Origin: CAZBWW01 sp964496005
GTDB taxonomy: Bacteria; Patescibacteriota; WWE3; UBA101185; UBA10185
DNA: 64,000 bases
NCBI GenBank assembly: GCA_964496005.1
Contig: CAZBWW010000001.1
Location: 9,815 to 73,814 of the forward strand
Direction of reading: 5' to 3'
The translations under genes and the position numbers were made by a program. Positions 9,893 through 18,912 of this stretch are shown in pieces. Position 1 is the stretch's first letter; each line of letters opens with the position of its first letter. Below the pieces are notes generated by a model. It did not search any database and had not been told where the DNA came from. It saw nothing but the letters and a program-made list of their open reading frames with translations.

Positions 9893-10243
9893 ATGAATAC
9901 AGCAACAGTTTACGCAAAAAGCAATAATGTCAGGACCTCCGTCAAGAAGGTAAATCCTGTGCTCAGACTGGTGAGAGGTAAGGATGTTGCTGAAGCGCAG
10001 AGAATTCTGAAGTTTAATAAAACGAAGGCGTCAGATATAGTTTTAAAAACACTTAATTCTGCAATTGCCAATGCACGGAATAATTTAGATTTAAGTGAAA
10101 ACAATTTGTATATTGCGGATGTGTATGTAAATGAGGGCCCTACTCTTATGAGTGCCAGGTTTGCGAGCCGCGCAAACTGGACAAGAATTTTTAAAAGAAG
10201 GGCACATATTGTAGTAGGTTTGTCGGAAAAGGTAAAAAAGTAA
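9893..10243 (+). CDS. rplV: 50S ribosomal protein L22
   Basis: 116 aa. L22 lines the exit tunnel. VRTSVKKVNPVLRLVRGKDV, the ANARNNLDL block and the beta-hairpin leading to RIFKRRAHI are visible. One nucleotide separates its stop from the rpsC ATG. Confidence 0.97.
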   Translation: MNTATVYAKSNNVRTSVKKVNPVLRLVRGKDVAEAQRILKFNKTKASDIVLKTLNSAIANARNNLDLSENNLYIADVYVNEGPTLMSARFASRANWTRIFKRRAHIVVGLSEKVKK

Positions 10244-10244
10244 T

Positions 10245-10877
10245 ATGGGACAAAAGATACATCCATACGGTTATAGATTAGGAATTAATAAGGATTGGAT
10301 ATCTCGATGGTTTGTTGAGAAGAAAGATTTTGGCGATTTAGTTTTGGAAGACAGCAAAATCAGGAAATTTTTAGATGAGCGATTAAGTGCTGCCGGACTA
10401 GAAATGGTTCAAATTGAAAGATCATTAAACGAAGCAAATGTAACTGTGCGGGTCTCAAAGCCCGGCTTGGTAATTGGGCGCGGTGGTTCGGGTGTTGAGG
10501 ATTTGGAAAAGGACCTTAGAAAAATTTCAAAGTCCAAAATTAAATTGACAGTAGAAGAAGTAAAAACACCGGAGCTTAATGCCAAGCTTGTTGCCGATTA
10601 CATTTCACGGCAAATTAAACGCCGTGTTCGATACAGAAGGTTAGTAAATACGGCAATGCAGTCAGCGATGGACAAGGGCGCAAAAGGGATTCGAATTAGA
10701 GTTGCGGGGCTGTTAAGCGGCAGTAACACAATAGCTCGTGCGGAGACATACGAATTGGGATCAGTACCAACCCAAACTTTAAGAGCAAATATCGATTATG
10801 CGCAGGTGCATTGCGAAACAATATACGGCACTATTGGGATTAAAGTATGGATTTATCATGGAGAAACTACGTCGTAA
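10245..10877 (+). CDS. rpsC: 30S ribosomal protein S3
   Basis: 210 aa. S3 forms the mRNA entry site. The MGQKIHPYGYRLGI start, the KH-domain GRGGSGVEDL and the C-terminal GIKVWIYHGE end are canonical. It is at the short end for the family because there is no C-terminal tail. Confidence 0.98.
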   Translation: MGQKIHPYGYRLGINKDWISRWFVEKKDFGDLVLEDSKIRKFLDERLSAAGLEMVQIERSLNEANVTVRVSKPGLVIGRGGSGVEDLEKDLRKISKSKIKLTVEEVKTPELNAKLVADYISRQIKRRVRYRRLVNTAMQSAMDKGAKGIRIRVAGLLSGSNTIARAETYELGSVPTQTLRANIDYAQVHCETIYGTIGIKVWIYHGETTS

Positions 10878-10901
10878 AAAGCGGTTTTTAAGGAAAAAGC
10901 T

Positions 10902-11315
10902 ATGTTAATGCCGAAGAAAGTAAAATTTAGAAGAACAATGCGCGGTACAAATAAAGGGCTTGCTACCAGAGGTGCAAGTATTGCGTTCGGCGAATACGGT
11001 TTAAAAGCTGAAGCGAGAGGTTTACTTACATCCCGCCAGATTGAATCTGCGAGGAAAGCTATTTCACATAAGACTAAGCGTGGTGGTAGGGTGTGGATCA
11101 GAATCTTTCCTGATAAACCGATTGTTAAAAAACCTAACGAAACCAGAATGGGAAGCGGAAAATCTCCGGTTAGTCACTATGCCGCGATTATTAAACCGGG
11201 TAGAGTGCTTTTTGAGATTGCAGGAGTTCCGGAAGAGGTTGCACGAGCAGCACTTAAGCGGGCGGCAGACAAGTTACCTATAAAGACAAGGTTTATTACA
11301 AGTGAAACAGATTAA
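10902..11315 (+). CDS. rplP: 50S ribosomal protein L16
   Basis: 137 aa. L16 organises the tRNA A-site region of the 50S. MPKKVKFRRTMRG, IAFGEYGLKA and RMGSGKSPVSHYAA are typical. AAGGA lies 7 nt before the ATG at 10902; a second ATG at 10908 is possible. Confidence 0.97.
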   Translation: MLMPKKVKFRRTMRGTNKGLATRGASIAFGEYGLKAEARGLLTSRQIESARKAISHKTKRGGRVWIRIFPDKPIVKKPNETRMGSGKSPVSHYAAIIKPGRVLFEIAGVPEEVARAALKRAADKLPIKTRFITSETD

Positions 11316-11326
11316 TAGGTTGTAAA

Positions 11327-11581
11327 ATGGCAAAAAAAGAAAAAACAACATCAATAACTGAATATCGCAAAAAAAGCTCAGCTGAGTTGCGTGAATTGTT
11401 AAATTCAAGAAAGAGCGATATGGAAAAGCATGCTGTGGAAATTTTAAAACAGAAAGAAAAGAATGTAAGCAAAATGAAGTTTATAAGACAGGACATTGCC
11501 CGGATCATGACAGTGTTAAATGAGAAGCAAAAAGAGGTAAATAAAGTAGATAGTACGGGAACGGAGGAAAAAAATGCCTAA
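11327..11581 (+). CDS. rpmC: 50S ribosomal protein L29
   Basis: 84 aa. L29 contacts L23 at the tunnel exit. The coiled-coil core (SSAELRELLNSRKSDM ... VSKMKFIRQDIARIMTVL) matches the family; it has a somewhat long Lys/Glu-rich C-terminus. Overlaps the rpsQ start by 8 nt. Confidence 0.93.
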   Translation: MAKKEKTTSITEYRKKSSAELRELLNSRKSDMEKHAVEILKQKEKNVSKMKFIRQDIARIMTVLNEKQKEVNKVDSTGTEEKNA

Positions 11582-11810
11582 AAAAGTGTTAACAGGTCAA
11601 ATTGTTTCTGCCAAAATGCAAAAAACTGTGGTTGTACAGGTGGAAATACCAAAAAAACATGCAGTGTATGGGAAAACAATTAAGAATACCCGCAGGTTTA
11701 AAGCACGTAATGAGATTGAAGCAAAACTTGGAAACATGGTCGTAATTGAAGAATGTAAACCATACAGTAAGGAAGTGACTTGGAAAGTTTTGGAGGTTGT
11801 GGAGGAGTAG
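11574..11810 (+). CDS. rpsQ: 30S ribosomal protein S17
   Basis: 78 aa. OB-fold protein of the 30S body. GQIVSAKMQKTVVVQVE, the YGKTIKNTRRFKARNE loop and GNMVVIEECKPYSK are canonical. A GGAGG site inside its last codons serves rplN. Confidence 0.97.
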   Translation: MPKKVLTGQIVSAKMQKTVVVQVEIPKKHAVYGKTIKNTRRFKARNEIEAKLGNMVVIEECKPYSKEVTWKVLEVVEE

Positions 11811-11812
11811 GT

Positions 11813-12181
11813 ATGATTCAAGTAGGGTCAACAATAAATGTTGCTGATAATTCAGGTGCCAAGAAGCTTAAAGTTATTGGTATTCCCGGTTATTCGAAAA
11901 AACGGTTTGCAGGAGTTGGGGATATTGTAACTTGTGCAGTAGACGGCGCATCATCCCGGGGTGTTGTACAAGATCACTCGGTTGTTAAAGCGGTTTTAGT
12001 TAGGACAAGAAAAGAAAAAAGACGCCGAGACGGTTCATATATTAGATTTGATGATAACGCAGGAGTAGTAATTGACAAAGACAAGCAGATGATTGGTACT
12101 AGAGTGTTCGGACCTGTTGCAAGGGAATTAAGAGATACAGGCTATTTAAAAATTGCGTCCTTAGCAAAGGAAGTGTGGTAA
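11813..12181 (+). CDS. rplN: 50S ribosomal protein L14
   Basis: 122 aa. L14 lies at the subunit interface. I chose the ATG at 11813, preceded by GGAGGAGTAGGT and giving the family start MIQVGSTINVADNSGAKKL, rather than the longer in-frame extension from 11780 inside rpsQ. VFGPVARELRD near the end is typical. Confidence 0.98.
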   Translation: MIQVGSTINVADNSGAKKLKVIGIPGYSKKRFAGVGDIVTCAVDGASSRGVVQDHSVVKAVLVRTRKEKRRRDGSYIRFDDNAGVVIDKDKQMIGTRVFGPVARELRDTGYLKIASLAKEVW

Positions 12182-12191
12182 GGAAAAGTAT

Positions 12192-12503
12192 ATGAAGATT
12201 AAAAACGGAGACAAAGTAAAAATTATTGCAGGTAAAGACAAAGGCAAAGTCGGGAAGGTTGTTAAAGTGTATGCCGAAGAAGCCAAGGTAGTAGTAGAGG
12301 GTGTAAATATAGTAAAGAAACACATAAAAGCCAGAAAAACCGGCGAAAAAGGTGGTATAGTAAGCGTCGAACGCCCGGTACACGTTTCAAATGTACTGTT
12401 TTTTGATGATAAGATCGGAAAAACAACCAGAATCGGCTACCGGCTAGTTGAAGGTAAAAAGTACAGAATTTCCAAAGCTACAGGAGATGTTATTGATAAG
12501 TAA
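12192..12503 (+). CDS. rplX: 50S ribosomal protein L24
   Basis: 103 aa. L24 starts 50S assembly. KOW motif GDKVKIIAGKDKGKVGKV followed by VEGVNIVKKHIK is clear. Confidence 0.97.
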   Translation: MKIKNGDKVKIIAGKDKGKVGKVVKVYAEEAKVVVEGVNIVKKHIKARKTGEKGGIVSVERPVHVSNVLFFDDKIGKTTRIGYRLVEGKKYRISKATGDVIDK

Positions 12504-12518
12504 AGCTTATTAGGGTCA

Positions 12519-13067
12519 ATGGTTATGAACAGACTACACGAGAAATATAATGAAAAAATAGCAAAAGAGGTTGCACAAGAGCTTGGATTGGCAAATGTGA
12601 TGGAGGCCCCTAGATTAAGGAAAATAACTGTTAGTGCGGGTATTGGGAATTTTAGAGAAAGCAGAGAAGCAGTTGAGAGTTTTGAGCGTGAACTTGCTAT
12701 GATTACCGGGCAAAAACCAAGTGAGAGGAAAGCAAAGAAATCAGAAGCAGGGTTTAAAGTTAGGAAAAACGATGTTATCGGGTATACGGTAACCTTACGA
12801 GGTGAAAGAATGTGGGCGTTTTTAGATAAATTGATTAACATTGTGTTGCCCAGAGTACGTGATTTCGGTGGTTTAAACTTGAATTCATTTGATAAAAATG
12901 GTAATTACTCTCTTGGGGTGGTCGAACATGTAATTTTTCCTGAGATCAACCCAAACGAAGTTAAAGGTATCAGGGGGTTGCAGGTAACATTTACAATTTC
13001 TGCACAAGATAGTCAACACAGTAAAGTTTTGATGGAAAAACTTGGTGTTCCGTTTAAAAAAAGTTAA
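12519..13067 (+). CDS. rplE: 50S ribosomal protein L5
   Basis: 182 aa. L5 binds 5S rRNA and contacts the P-site tRNA. ITGQKPSERKAKKSEAGFKVR, LPRVRDFGGL and the EHVIFPEI block are typical. ATG codons at 12519 and 12525 are both possible starts. Confidence 0.97.
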   Translation: MVMNRLHEKYNEKIAKEVAQELGLANVMEAPRLRKITVSAGIGNFRESREAVESFERELAMITGQKPSERKAKKSEAGFKVRKNDVIGYTVTLRGERMWAFLDKLINIVLPRVRDFGGLNLNSFDKNGNYSLGVVEHVIFPEINPNEVKGIRGLQVTFTISAQDSQHSKVLMEKLGVPFKKS

Positions 13068-13082
13068 GGTAGGGAAATAAAT

Positions 13083-13271
13083 ATGGCAAAAAAAGCAATG
13101 CTAGAAAAACACAAAAAAGGAAAGTTCAGATTTGAAGTACGCGAGTTTCATAGATGTGGTATTTGCGGAAATCCGCGCGGTTATATGCGTAGGTTCAAAA
13201 TTTGCAGAAAATGTTTTCGGGAGTTAGCCCACAAAGGCGAACTTCCTGGTATAAGAAAGGCAAGTTGGTAG
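13083..13271 (+). CDS. rpsN: 30S ribosomal protein S14, zinc-binding type
   Basis: 62 aa, the short form. CGICG and CRKC give the four-Cys zinc site (C-x2-C, C-x2-C), then the conserved [17 protein letters not shown] end. S14 assembles late into the 30S head. Confidence 0.98.
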   Translation: MAKKAMLEKHKKGKFRFEVREFHRCGICGNPRGYMRRFKICRKCFRELAHKGELPGIRKASW

Positions 13272-13280
13272 GGGGAGCTT

Positions 13281-13682
13281 ATGAGCAGTGATTTATTGTC
13301 AAACATGTTAAGTTCAATAAAGAATGCAAGTATGGTTGGGAAGAAAAGTATCGAAGTGCCTTATAGCGGCGAATGTGAAGCGATTTTAGCAGTATTGGAA
13401 AAAGGCGGGTATCTTGCCGGTGTAAAAAAGTTTAAGCCGAAAGGGAAAAAATATCAGGCACTTGCACTTGAGCTTTCTTATAATGAATACGGACTGCCGA
13501 AAATTACCGCTGCGGAGCGCGTGTCTAAACCTGGCAGAAGAATTTATAAAACTAGTGATGAGTTAGGGTCAGTAATGAGCGGTTTTGGGTTATTAATTGT
13601 GTCTACATCTCGGGGAGTTATGTCGGGTGCAGAAGCAAAAAAGAAAAAATTAGGGGGAGAAGTCATTTGTAAAGTTTGGTAA
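13281..13682 (+). CDS. rpsH: 30S ribosomal protein S8
   Basis: 133 aa. S8 binds helix 21 of 16S rRNA and represses the spc operon in E. coli. The N-terminal LSSIKNAS and the C-terminal RVSKPGRRIY, GLLIVSTSRGVM and GGEVICKVW segments are diagnostic. A GGGGGAG ribosome-binding site precedes it. Confidence 0.97.
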   Translation: MSSDLLSNMLSSIKNASMVGKKSIEVPYSGECEAILAVLEKGGYLAGVKKFKPKGKKYQALALELSYNEYGLPKITAAERVSKPGRRIYKTSDELGSVMSGFGLLIVSTSRGVMSGAEAKKKKLGGEVICKVW

Positions 13683-13690
13683 TTAACACT

Positions 13691-14242
13691 ATGTCACGTA
13701 TTGGAAAAAAAACAATTTTAATACCGGCAGGCGTTACAGTAACTGTGGCTGATGGAAGCGTTTTGGTTAAAGGTCCAAAAGGAGAATTATCGTACACTTA
13801 CAGACCCGAAATTGAAGTTACAGTTGACGGTGATACTCTTGTGACCTCTGTTAAGACGGAGACAAAAGAATCTGTCGCGTACTGGGGGCTGACAAGAGCT
13901 TTAATTAATAATATGATAATCGGCGTGACTGAGGGGTTTGAGAAGAAACTTGAACTTATAGGTGTAGGTTATCGTGTTACCTCGCAAGGGCCCAAAAAAA
14001 TTTCGATGACTGTCGGTCTATCTCATCCGGTAGAGTTTGAAGCACCTGAGGGTGTTGCACTTGAAGTTGAAGGCAATAAAGATATTACCGTTAAGGGAAT
14101 TGATAAACAACTTGTTGGGTTGACTGCCGCGAAAATAAGAAAAATAAAGAAACCCGAGCCATATAAAGGCAAAGGCATAAAATATATTGATGAGGTAGTA
14201 AGAAGGAAAGCAGGTAAAGCCGGTAAGGCGGCAGGAGCATAG
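13691..14242 (+). CDS. rplF: 50S ribosomal protein L6
   Basis: 183 aa from the ATG at 13691, which gives the family start MSRIGKK; an upstream in-frame start at 13676 would overlap rpsH. L6 lies near the factor-binding site. VKGPKGEL, the GVGYRV block and the C-terminal [11 protein letters not shown] motif are visible. A short Lys/Ala tail ends the protein. Confidence 0.98.
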   Translation: MSRIGKKTILIPAGVTVTVADGSVLVKGPKGELSYTYRPEIEVTVDGDTLVTSVKTETKESVAYWGLTRALINNMIIGVTEGFEKKLELIGVGYRVTSQGPKKISMTVGLSHPVEFEAPEGVALEVEGNKDITVKGIDKQLVGLTAAKIRKIKKPEPYKGKGIKYIDEVVRRKAGKAGKAAGA

Positions 14243-14244
14243 TT

Positions 14245-14577
14245 ATGTATAAAGTAAATCCAACAACACAAAAACAAAGACGAAAACTGAGAGTTAGAAA
14301 AAAGGTGTATGGAAGTTCTAACACACCCAGACTGTCAGTTTTTAGATCAAACAAATATATTTATGCACAAGTGATTGACGATAAGGTTGGGGTTACTTTA
14401 GTGTCAGCTTTTGGAAAAAAAGATACAAAAGCCGCGGAAAAGGTGGGCGAAGATTTGGCAAAAAAGGCGATTGCGCAGAAAATAAATAAAGTTGTTTTTG
14501 ATAAGGGAAGTTACAAGTATCATGGGCGTGTAAAAAGTTTAGCCGAAGGTGCGCGTAAAGGCGGCCTGCAGTTTTAA
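14245..14577 (+). CDS. rplR: 50S ribosomal protein L18
   Basis: 110 aa. L18 binds 5S rRNA. The [20 protein letters not shown] start and the C-terminal [20 protein letters not shown] are canonical. Confidence 0.97.
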   Translation: MYKVNPTTQKQRRKLRVRKKVYGSSNTPRLSVFRSNKYIYAQVIDDKVGVTLVSAFGKKDTKAAEKVGEDLAKKAIAQKINKVVFDKGSYKYHGRVKSLAEGARKGGLQF

Positions 14578-14580
14578 AAA

Positions 14581-15030
14581 ATGGAATATTATACACAAAA
14601 AGAATTTGAAGAAAGAGTTGTTGAGACAAAAAGAGTGTCAAAAAAGACGAAAGGTGGTAATAGACCTGGGTTTTCAGCACTTATTGTTGTCGGAGACAAA
14701 AAAGGGCGGGTAGGTGTAGGCCTTGGAAAAGCGCCTGATATTTCTGTTGCTATTCAAAAAGGGATTAAACTTGCAAAAAGAGATTTAGTGGAAGTAAAAA
14801 TAGTAAACGGCACGATTCCGCACGAAGTCGAAGCTAAGTATAAATCATCATATGTAAAGCTGATGCCGGCACCTGAAGGGTCAGGTATTATTGCGGGTGG
14901 TGCTGTTAGACATATAGTTGAGCTTGCCGGAATTAGCAGTATTTCAGCAAAATTACTTGGATCAAACAACAAAGCGACGAGCATAGCTTGTACTTTAAAG
15001 GCGTTGAAAATGCTTAAAGGAAAAAACTAA
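14581..15030 (+). CDS. rpsE: 30S ribosomal protein S5
   Basis: 149 aa. S5 lies at the mRNA entry side and affects accuracy. VSKKTKGGNRPGFSALIVVGD, GVGLGKA, and GSGIIAGGAVRHIVELAG are typical. Its TAA overlaps the rplO ATG by one base, so there is no rpmD (L30), which normally lies here. Confidence 0.97.
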   Translation: MEYYTQKEFEERVVETKRVSKKTKGGNRPGFSALIVVGDKKGRVGVGLGKAPDISVAIQKGIKLAKRDLVEVKIVNGTIPHEVEAKYKSSYVKLMPAPEGSGIIAGGAVRHIVELAGISSISAKLLGSNNKATSIACTLKALKMLKGKN

Positions 15031-15467
15031 TGTTACACGACTTAAGAAAAATAAAAGGAAATAGAGGTAAGGCAAAGCGCGTCGGGCGTGGTTATGGAAG
15101 TGGGAAGGGCGGTCACACGGTGGGTCGTGGTTCTAAAGGATTAAAAGCACGAGGTAAAGTGCCGTTTGGCTTTGAAGGCGGGCAGGTTCCGTTATACAAA
15201 AAAATGCCACAAATTGGCGGATTTAGGAATCCGACAAAAAAAGCAATAACCCATGTATCGCTTAGCCAGTTTAATAGGTTTAACGCAAACAGTACGGTAA
15301 CTCCTCAAGATTTAGTGGATGCAAAAGTACTCAAGAGGTTGCCTAAACACGGTGTTAAAATATTAGCTAACGGCAAAATCGAAAAAAAACTTACTATAAA
15401 AGGGTTTTTGTTTTCCGAATCGGCTAAAAACCAGCTCGAACAGGCAGGGTGCAAAGTAATAGCATAA
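15030..15467 (+). CDS. rplO: 50S ribosomal protein L15
   Basis: 145 aa. L15 is an assembly protein of the 50S. RVGRGYGSGKGGHTVGRGSK and GFEGGQVPLYKKMPQIGG are diagnostic. Translationally coupled to rpsE through TAATG. Confidence 0.97.
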   Translation: MLHDLRKIKGNRGKAKRVGRGYGSGKGGHTVGRGSKGLKARGKVPFGFEGGQVPLYKKMPQIGGFRNPTKKAITHVSLSQFNRFNANSTVTPQDLVDAKVLKRLPKHGVKILANGKIEKKLTIKGFLFSESAKNQLEQAGCKVIA

Positions 15468-15513
15468 GAGGCAAAAAGAAAAAGTATTATAAAAAACATA
15501 AAAACAGACAGTC

Positions 15514-16788
15514 ATGTTCAAAACACTAAAAATTGCAGCAGTACGTAAAAAGATATTATTCACACTTTTTATTATTGCGGTTTACAGATTGTTGGCTCAC
15601 ATTCCGGTGCCCGGGGTTGATACTCAAGCAATTGGTGAGTTTGTTAGTTCCAGCCAGTTGTTAGGTTTTTTTGATTTATTTAGCGGCGGGGCCTTAAGTA
15701 ATTTTTCTATTGTTACATTAACACTCGGACCGTACATTAATGCGTCTATAGTTATACAGCTGCTAACCGCCCTTGTACCATCGTTAGAAGAATTGTCCAA
15801 AGAAGGCGAAGCAGGTCGGGAAAAGCTAAATCAATATACCCGAATTTTAACCATTCCGATTGCAGTAATTCAAGCTTACGGAATGTACTTTTTGTTAAGT
15901 CAACAGACTTTACCTGATGGTTCCAAAATCATCGGTGAGTTAAGTGGTTTGGATTTACTGATTTTTGTATTGACATTAACCGCAGGCAGTATGTTTCTTG
16001 TTTGGTTAGGCGATTTGGTTACAGAATACGGTGTGGGCAACGGAATTTCCATCCTAATTTTTGTGGGTATAATTAGTCAGCTCCCAACTACTGTGATGCA
16101 GCTAACCCAAATGGCGCAAACTGACGCGGTATTGCTGTTGCTGGGTTTTGCCGCGCTTAGTTTGTTAGTCATTCTAGGTGTTGTAATGGTAAATGAGGGT
16201 ACACGAAATGTACCAATAGAGTATGGCAGAAGAGGTACCACTTCACAAAAAGTTACGAATTATTTACCCATCAAAATAAATCAGGCGGGTGTAATACCAA
16301 TTATTTTTGCCGTATCCGTAGTAATGTTACCCGCATTAATAAGTGGACCGTTAATTGCATCTTCCAGTCCGGTTTTGCACGATATTGGTGTATTTTTGGG
16401 AACACATTTTAATCAAGCCTCTTTAGGGTATAACTTATTTTATTTCTTGCTTGTTGTCGCGTTTACCTTCTTTTACACATTTATTCAATTTAATCCGGAA
16501 AAAATTGCCGATGATATTAAAAAACGAGGCGGCTTTATTCCCGGAATTCGACCTGGAAAATCTACAAAAGAATATTTACAGGGGGTAGTTGTGCGGCTTA
16601 CATTATTTGGTTCGTCATTTTTAGGGTTAATTGCTATTTTGCCGTGGATTCTTGGCGCGTTATTTGGGTTTAGCAATTTAACTGTTGGGGGCACGAGCTT
16701 ATTAATTGTAGTTTCGGTTGTTTTGGAAACAATAAGACAAATTCAGTCCCAGGCAGTGCAAAGAAGTTATGAAGGGTTTTTGGATTAA
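15514..16788 (+). CDS. secY: Protein translocase channel subunit SecY
   Basis: 424 aa with about ten hydrophobic helices, the full SecY topology. IPVPGVDT at the start of TM1, the plug/TM2 region [29 protein letters not shown] at the C-terminus and the cytosolic loop between TM8 and TM9 ([13 protein letters not shown]) are recognisable. It forms the inner-membrane pore that works with SecA and with SecD/SecF encoded at 33346-35801. It lies between rplO and adk, the standard place. Confidence 0.98.
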   Translation: MFKTLKIAAVRKKILFTLFIIAVYRLLAHIPVPGVDTQAIGEFVSSSQLLGFFDLFSGGALSNFSIVTLTLGPYINASIVIQLLTALVPSLEELSKEGEAGREKLNQYTRILTIPIAVIQAYGMYFLLSQQTLPDGSKIIGELSGLDLLIFVLTLTAGSMFLVWLGDLVTEYGVGNGISILIFVGIISQLPTTVMQLTQMAQTDAVLLLLGFAALSLLVILGVVMVNEGTRNVPIEYGRRGTTSQKVTNYLPIKINQAGVIPIIFAVSVVMLPALISGPLIASSSPVLHDIGVFLGTHFNQASLGYNLFYFLLVVAFTFFYTFIQFNPEKIADDIKKRGGFIPGIRPGKSTKEYLQGVVVRLTLFGSSFLGLIAILPWILGALFGFSNLTVGGTSLLIVVSVVLETIRQIQSQAVQRSYEGFLD

Positions 16789-16803
16789 GTAACAAGGGTT
16801 AAA

Positions 16804-16812
16804 TGGTAAAAT
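16804..16812 (+). promoter_or_regulatory. extended -10 promoter of the YbaB-like gene, leaderless
   Basis: TGGTAAAAT ends exactly 6 nt before the ATG at 16819, so transcription should begin at or within a base of the start codon. The same TGGTAAAATAAA string occurs before the ATG at 63753. Confidence 0.5.
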
Positions 16813-16818
16813 AAATCT

Positions 16819-17094
16819 ATGTTTGATACAGCTAAAGCCGTTAATAAAGCTCGCAAAATGCAATCACAAGTTAAGAAGATTCAACAGAGCGTTTTTTATC
16901 GCGAAGAAAAAGGTGATAACGCAACTTTAGTTCGTGGGGATAAGCACATAGAGGAATTAATTATTGATGGTGAAGAGCGCAAGGATATTAAAGAGCTGTT
17001 AAATGAGGCATTCAAACAGGTCGACAAGAAAATGGAAAAAGCCGCGCGGAATGAGATGGACGTTGGTGAAGTAAAAGAAATGTTAGGGATGTAA
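16819..17094 (+). CDS. YbaB/EbfC-family nucleoid-associated protein
   Basis: 91 aa. The pattern matches YbaB: an N-terminal amphipathic helix rich in Gln and Lys (KARKMQSQVKKIQQSV), a central beta segment with IEELIIDGEE, and a long C-terminal helix (IKELLNEAFKQVDKKMEK). YbaB proteins are small dimers that bind DNA without strict specificity. In most bacteria the gene follows dnaX; here it lies between secY and adk. No SD site; start supported by the promoter at 16804-16812. Confidence 0.7.
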   Translation: MFDTAKAVNKARKMQSQVKKIQQSVFYREEKGDNATLVRGDKHIEELIIDGEERKDIKELLNEAFKQVDKKMEKAARNEMDVGEVKEMLGM

Positions 17095-17101
17095 CTTTTG
17101 T

Positions 17102-17713
17102 ATGAAGATTTTACTTTTAGGCCCACCGGCTTCAGGAAAAGGAACTTTAGGAGATTCACTCAGTGAATTATTAGGTATTCCATTAATTACTGCAAGCGCT
17201 CCTTTGAGGGCTTTACCGCCGGAGCATCCGAGATATGCCGAAATTCATGACTTAATGAACAAGGGCGAGCCGGCGCCAAAAGATTTTTTGGGTGATCTAT
17301 TAAGAGCAAGAATTGCAGAGGAAGATTGTAAAAACGGTTTTATTTTGGACGGGTGGTGCCGTATGATGGTTGACCTTGAATATTTTGATCCGCAGGTAGA
17401 TGTAGTGCTTGAGATTAAGTTATCCAGAGAATCAGCGATTAAGAGGATTTCGGGCAGAAGAATTTGCGAACCGACAGGCGAGGTTTATAACATCTATACT
17501 TTACCTCAAGAGAAACTTGCTGAGTGTGAAGGCAAATTAATTCAGCGGGCTGATGACAAAGAGGAAGTTGTAAATAACAGATATGACCAGTATATAACCG
17601 ATACTGCCAAAGTAGTCGATCATTACAGAACTAAAGGCATATTACTTGAAATTGACGGTGAACCTTCCCCCGCTGAGGTGTTGCAGTTGGCTAAGGAGAA
17701 ACTTAAGCTCTAG
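17102..17713 (+). CDS. adk: Adenylate kinase, divergent
   Basis: 203 aa. Converts AMP + ATP to 2 ADP. The P-loop GPPASGKGT, the LID start SGRRICEPTGEVYN and the downstream RADDKEEVVNNR block identify the family, and the position between secY and map supports it. Two normally conserved segments are changed: the AMP-site ISTGDMLR region reads ITASAPLRA, and the DGFPR motif reads DGWCR, keeping the Asp and Arg but losing the Pro. The LID has no Cys zinc site. Function as a nucleoside monophosphate kinase is likely; strict AMP preference is less certain. Confidence 0.88.
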   Translation: MKILLLGPPASGKGTLGDSLSELLGIPLITASAPLRALPPEHPRYAEIHDLMNKGEPAPKDFLGDLLRARIAEEDCKNGFILDGWCRMMVDLEYFDPQVDVVLEIKLSRESAIKRISGRRICEPTGEVYNIYTLPQEKLAECEGKLIQRADDKEEVVNNRYDQYITDTAKVVDHYRTKGILLEIDGEPSPAEVLQLAKEKLKL

Positions 17714-17714
17714 T

Positions 17715-18458
17715 ATGATTAATATAAAAACCCCCGAACAAATAAGAATAATGCAAGAAGGGGGAAGTATCGCTTCTATTGCGTTGCGGGAAGTACTTAA
17801 AGAAGTAAGTGTGGGTGTTAAAACCATAGAGCTGGATAAAGTTGTGGAAACAGTTATTTTAGATCATGGAGCTGAGCCGTCTTTTAAGACTGTAGACAAT
17901 TATAATCATTCCACATGTATTAATGTAAACGCCGGGATTGTCCACGGCATTCCCAACAATTATGAAATTCGTTCGGGAGATGTGGTAAGTATTGATTTAG
18001 GTGTTTTACTCAAAGGCTTCCACACCGATTTGTCATATTCTGTGGAAGTTGATACACAAAATGAACAAGAGTTTTTGCGTGCGGGTAAAGCAGCATTAAA
18101 AAAAGCGGTATCAAACTGCGTTGTAGGTAAAAGACTTGGAGATGTGTCATTTGCAATCCAGCAAGAGGTGGAATCACACGGCTATAGTGTTTCAGACGAG
18201 TTGGTAGGACACGGTATTGGGCGTGAGTTACATGAGGATCCGTATGTGCCGTGTTATGGCGAACCGGGTACCGGGCTTAAATTAAAGGAAGGTATGGTGT
18301 TTGCGATTGAAGTAATTTACCAAAAAGGCAAACCGGAGTTAAAATTAGCAGCTGATGATTGGACGTTATCAACAGCCGATAGTAGTTTGTCGGGACTGTT
18401 TGAAAAAACCATAGCCGTAACTAAAAACGGGCCGGTTGTAATAACGGATTTTGATTGA
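17715..18458 (+). CDS. map: Methionine aminopeptidase type I
   Basis: 247 aa from the ATG at 17715, one base after the adk stop; the longer frame from 17646 lies inside adk and is not used. Removes the N-terminal Met from new proteins. Metal ligands of the pita-bread fold can be placed: Asp in VSIDLGV, Asp in FHTDLSY, His in GHGIGRELHEDP, Glu in FAIEVIY and the terminal Glu in LFEKTIAV. The neighbour order adk-map-infA is standard. Confidence 0.97.
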   Translation: MINIKTPEQIRIMQEGGSIASIALREVLKEVSVGVKTIELDKVVETVILDHGAEPSFKTVDNYNHSTCINVNAGIVHGIPNNYEIRSGDVVSIDLGVLLKGFHTDLSYSVEVDTQNEQEFLRAGKAALKKAVSNCVVGKRLGDVSFAIQQEVESHGYSVSDELVGHGIGRELHEDPYVPCYGEPGTGLKLKEGMVFAIEVIYQKGKPELKLAADDWTLSTADSSLSGLFEKTIAVTKNGPVVITDFD

Positions 18459-18483
18459 CGGTAAAGCCTTATTCTGCTATTAT
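18455..18483 (+). promoter_or_regulatory. sigma-70 type promoter before infA
   Basis: -35 TTGACG (18455-18460, overlapping the map stop), 17-bp spacer, extended -10 TGCTATTAT (18475-18483). The predicted leader to the infA ATG is about 20 nt with no clear SD. It would drive infA, rpmJ, rpsM, rpsK, rpsD, rpoA and rplQ. Confidence 0.7.
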
Positions 18484-18510
18484 TTGCCCCGTCAGTCTAA
18501 TTAGAACTTA

Positions 18511-18732
18511 ATGAGTAATACAAAAGAAGTTGTAACAAAAGAAGGAATAGTCAAAGAATCACAAACCGCAGGGTTGTTCAAAGTTGAATTTGAAGATGAA
18601 ACGGTTGCATGGGGGGTTCTATCGGGGAAAATGCGTAAGTTTAGGATAAACATTTTGCCGGGAGATAAGGTAAAAGTCGAGTTTTCTCCGCACGATCTGA
18701 CAAGAGGAAGGATAACCTATAGGTATAGATAA
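18511..18732 (+). CDS. infA: Translation initiation factor IF-1
   Basis: 73 aa, the family length. A single OB-fold that occupies the A site during initiation. KEGIVKESQTAGLFKVEF, then ILPGDKVKVEFSPHDLTRGRITYRYR, is canonical. Confidence 0.97.
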   Translation: MSNTKEVVTKEGIVKESQTAGLFKVEFEDETVAWGVLSGKMRKFRINILPGDKVKVEFSPHDLTRGRITYRYR

Positions 18733-18790
18733 TATTGATTTACAGTAATCAAGTTCCTAAAACTACAACCTATAGCTTATCGACACAAAT

Positions 18791-18904
18791 ATGAAAATTA
18801 GAAGTTCGATTAAAAGAATGTGCAGAGAGTGTAAAATTGTAAGGCGTGAGGGCGTTCTTAGGGTTATTTGTACAAACCCAAAGCACAAACAACGCCAAGG
18901 TTAA
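18791..18904 (+). CDS. rpmJ: 50S ribosomal protein L36, zinc type
   Basis: 37 aa. Reads [20 protein letters not shown] and then [17 protein letters not shown]. The C-x2-C-x12-C-x4-H zinc ligands are intact. It lies between infA and rpsM as expected and stops 8 nt before the rpsM ATG. Confidence 0.97.
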   Translation: MKIRSSIKRMCRECKIVRREGVLRVICTNPKHKQRQG

Positions 18905-18912
18905 AGGATTTT

